Of a stretch of DNA of 64,000 nucleotides, positions 63,869-64,000 are shown piece by piece; within the stretch, counting starts at the first letter, position 1; each line of letters opens with the position of its first letter. Under the pieces are notes generated by a model, which made no database searches, was not told where the DNA came from, and was given only the letters and a program-made list of their open reading frames with translations. The stretch is from Flavobacteriales bacterium (GTDB lineage Bacteria; Bacteroidota; Bacteroidia; Flavobacteriales; CAJXXR01). The stretch covers positions 62,001 through 126,000 of the forward strand of contig JAOAQX010000034.1 in assembly GCA_025210805.1 (NCBI GenBank), in the 5' to 3' direction. The translations under genes and the position numbers were made by a program.

Positions 63869-64000
63869 TTATTGATTTTTTGGTTGCTTTTTTACAAACT
63901 CTGTTTTTATCATAATGGTTTGCCCTTCTACTTTTCCTTCAATATAACCTGCATCATTTTGGTCTAATCGAATTCTTCTAACGGCATAACCTTGTTTTGC
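63869..64000 (-). CDS. C-terminal end of a gene entering from the right
   Basis: The frame is open from the window edge to a TAA at 63869-63871: 43 codons ending AVRRIRLDQNDAGYIEGK-x-EGQTIMIKTEFVKK-x-PKNQ. It has no recognised motif. It lies 2 bp before the DUF481-like gene and probably heads that operon. Confidence 0.7.
   Translation of the reverse strand, partial: AKQGYAVRRIRLDQNDAGYIEGKVEGQTIMIKTEFVKKQPKNQ

Overview
The window reads as chromosome of a low-GC member of the Bacteroidota, most likely class Flavobacteriia. Four things support this: a Bacteroidota-type (subtype iii) type VI secretion locus; two large secreted proteins ending in type IX secretion sorting domains; promoter -7 boxes of the TAnnTTTG type in front of many genes, with little Shine-Dalgarno; and lineage-typical genes such as an SDR-type threonine dehydrogenase and an HPRT-adenylate kinase fusion.

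Layout. 1-7.3 kb: one end of a T6SS locus. tssE-tssF-tssH(clpV) and a cut-off gene run left; tssB-tssC run right from the same intergenic region. 7.4-13.1 kb: housekeeping genes (accD, fbaA, ffh), a prohibitin-like protein and a radical SAM/SPASM protein, separated by clear terminators. 13.2-14.2 kb: a Crp/Fnr regulator whose stop codon overlaps a dyad placed at about -41.5 of the next promoter. 14.4-16.1 kb: a secreted three-part protein (Vps62/MABP-like repeats, aerolysin-like pore-forming core, bulb-lectin tail), a candidate pore-forming toxin. 16.3-30.5 kb: asparaginase, obg, HPRT-ADK fusion, a PadR pair, an M43 metalloprotease, a five-gene operon (tdh, cysS, M28, tadA, Gre-like), and aroC-pepT.

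30.8-38.2 kb is the most interesting part. It looks like a decayed integron-like cassette array carrying three phage-defence-type modules: an Mrr-nuclease/STAND ATPase, a RhuM-Fic fusion, and a Septu-like ATPase plus HNH pair. Each cassette starts with a GTT-type core whose following bases are complementary to the end of the same cassette, as in integron cassettes. After each cassette comes an imperfect hairpin and then a gene-free spacer of about 180-320 bp with the same boundary logic and a built-in terminator. Two copies of a 51-bp attI-like element are present. One abuts the stop codon of a truncated tyrosine recombinase; the other follows what looks like that recombinase's promoter and first codons. 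No complete integrase is visible in the window.

38.5-64 kb: a lipid-type metallo-beta-lactamase, an ABC ATPase with a large membrane partner, psd, rpe, an rluD-like gene, an MFS exporter, a 896-residue FG-GAP protein, a dispersed 142-bp tandem repeat, a cysteine desulfurase and glmM. A probable small RNA of about 290 nt lies upstream of glmM. Then come a glycosyltransferase with a GmhA-GmhB fusion, apbE, an inactive/active M16 peptidase pair, a PduO-type cobalamin adenosyltransferase, a frameshifted DUF2971 gene, a WG-repeat protein, tRNA-Ala(GGC) and a DUF481-like outer-membrane protein. All functions are read from motifs and recall of families; no database search was possible.
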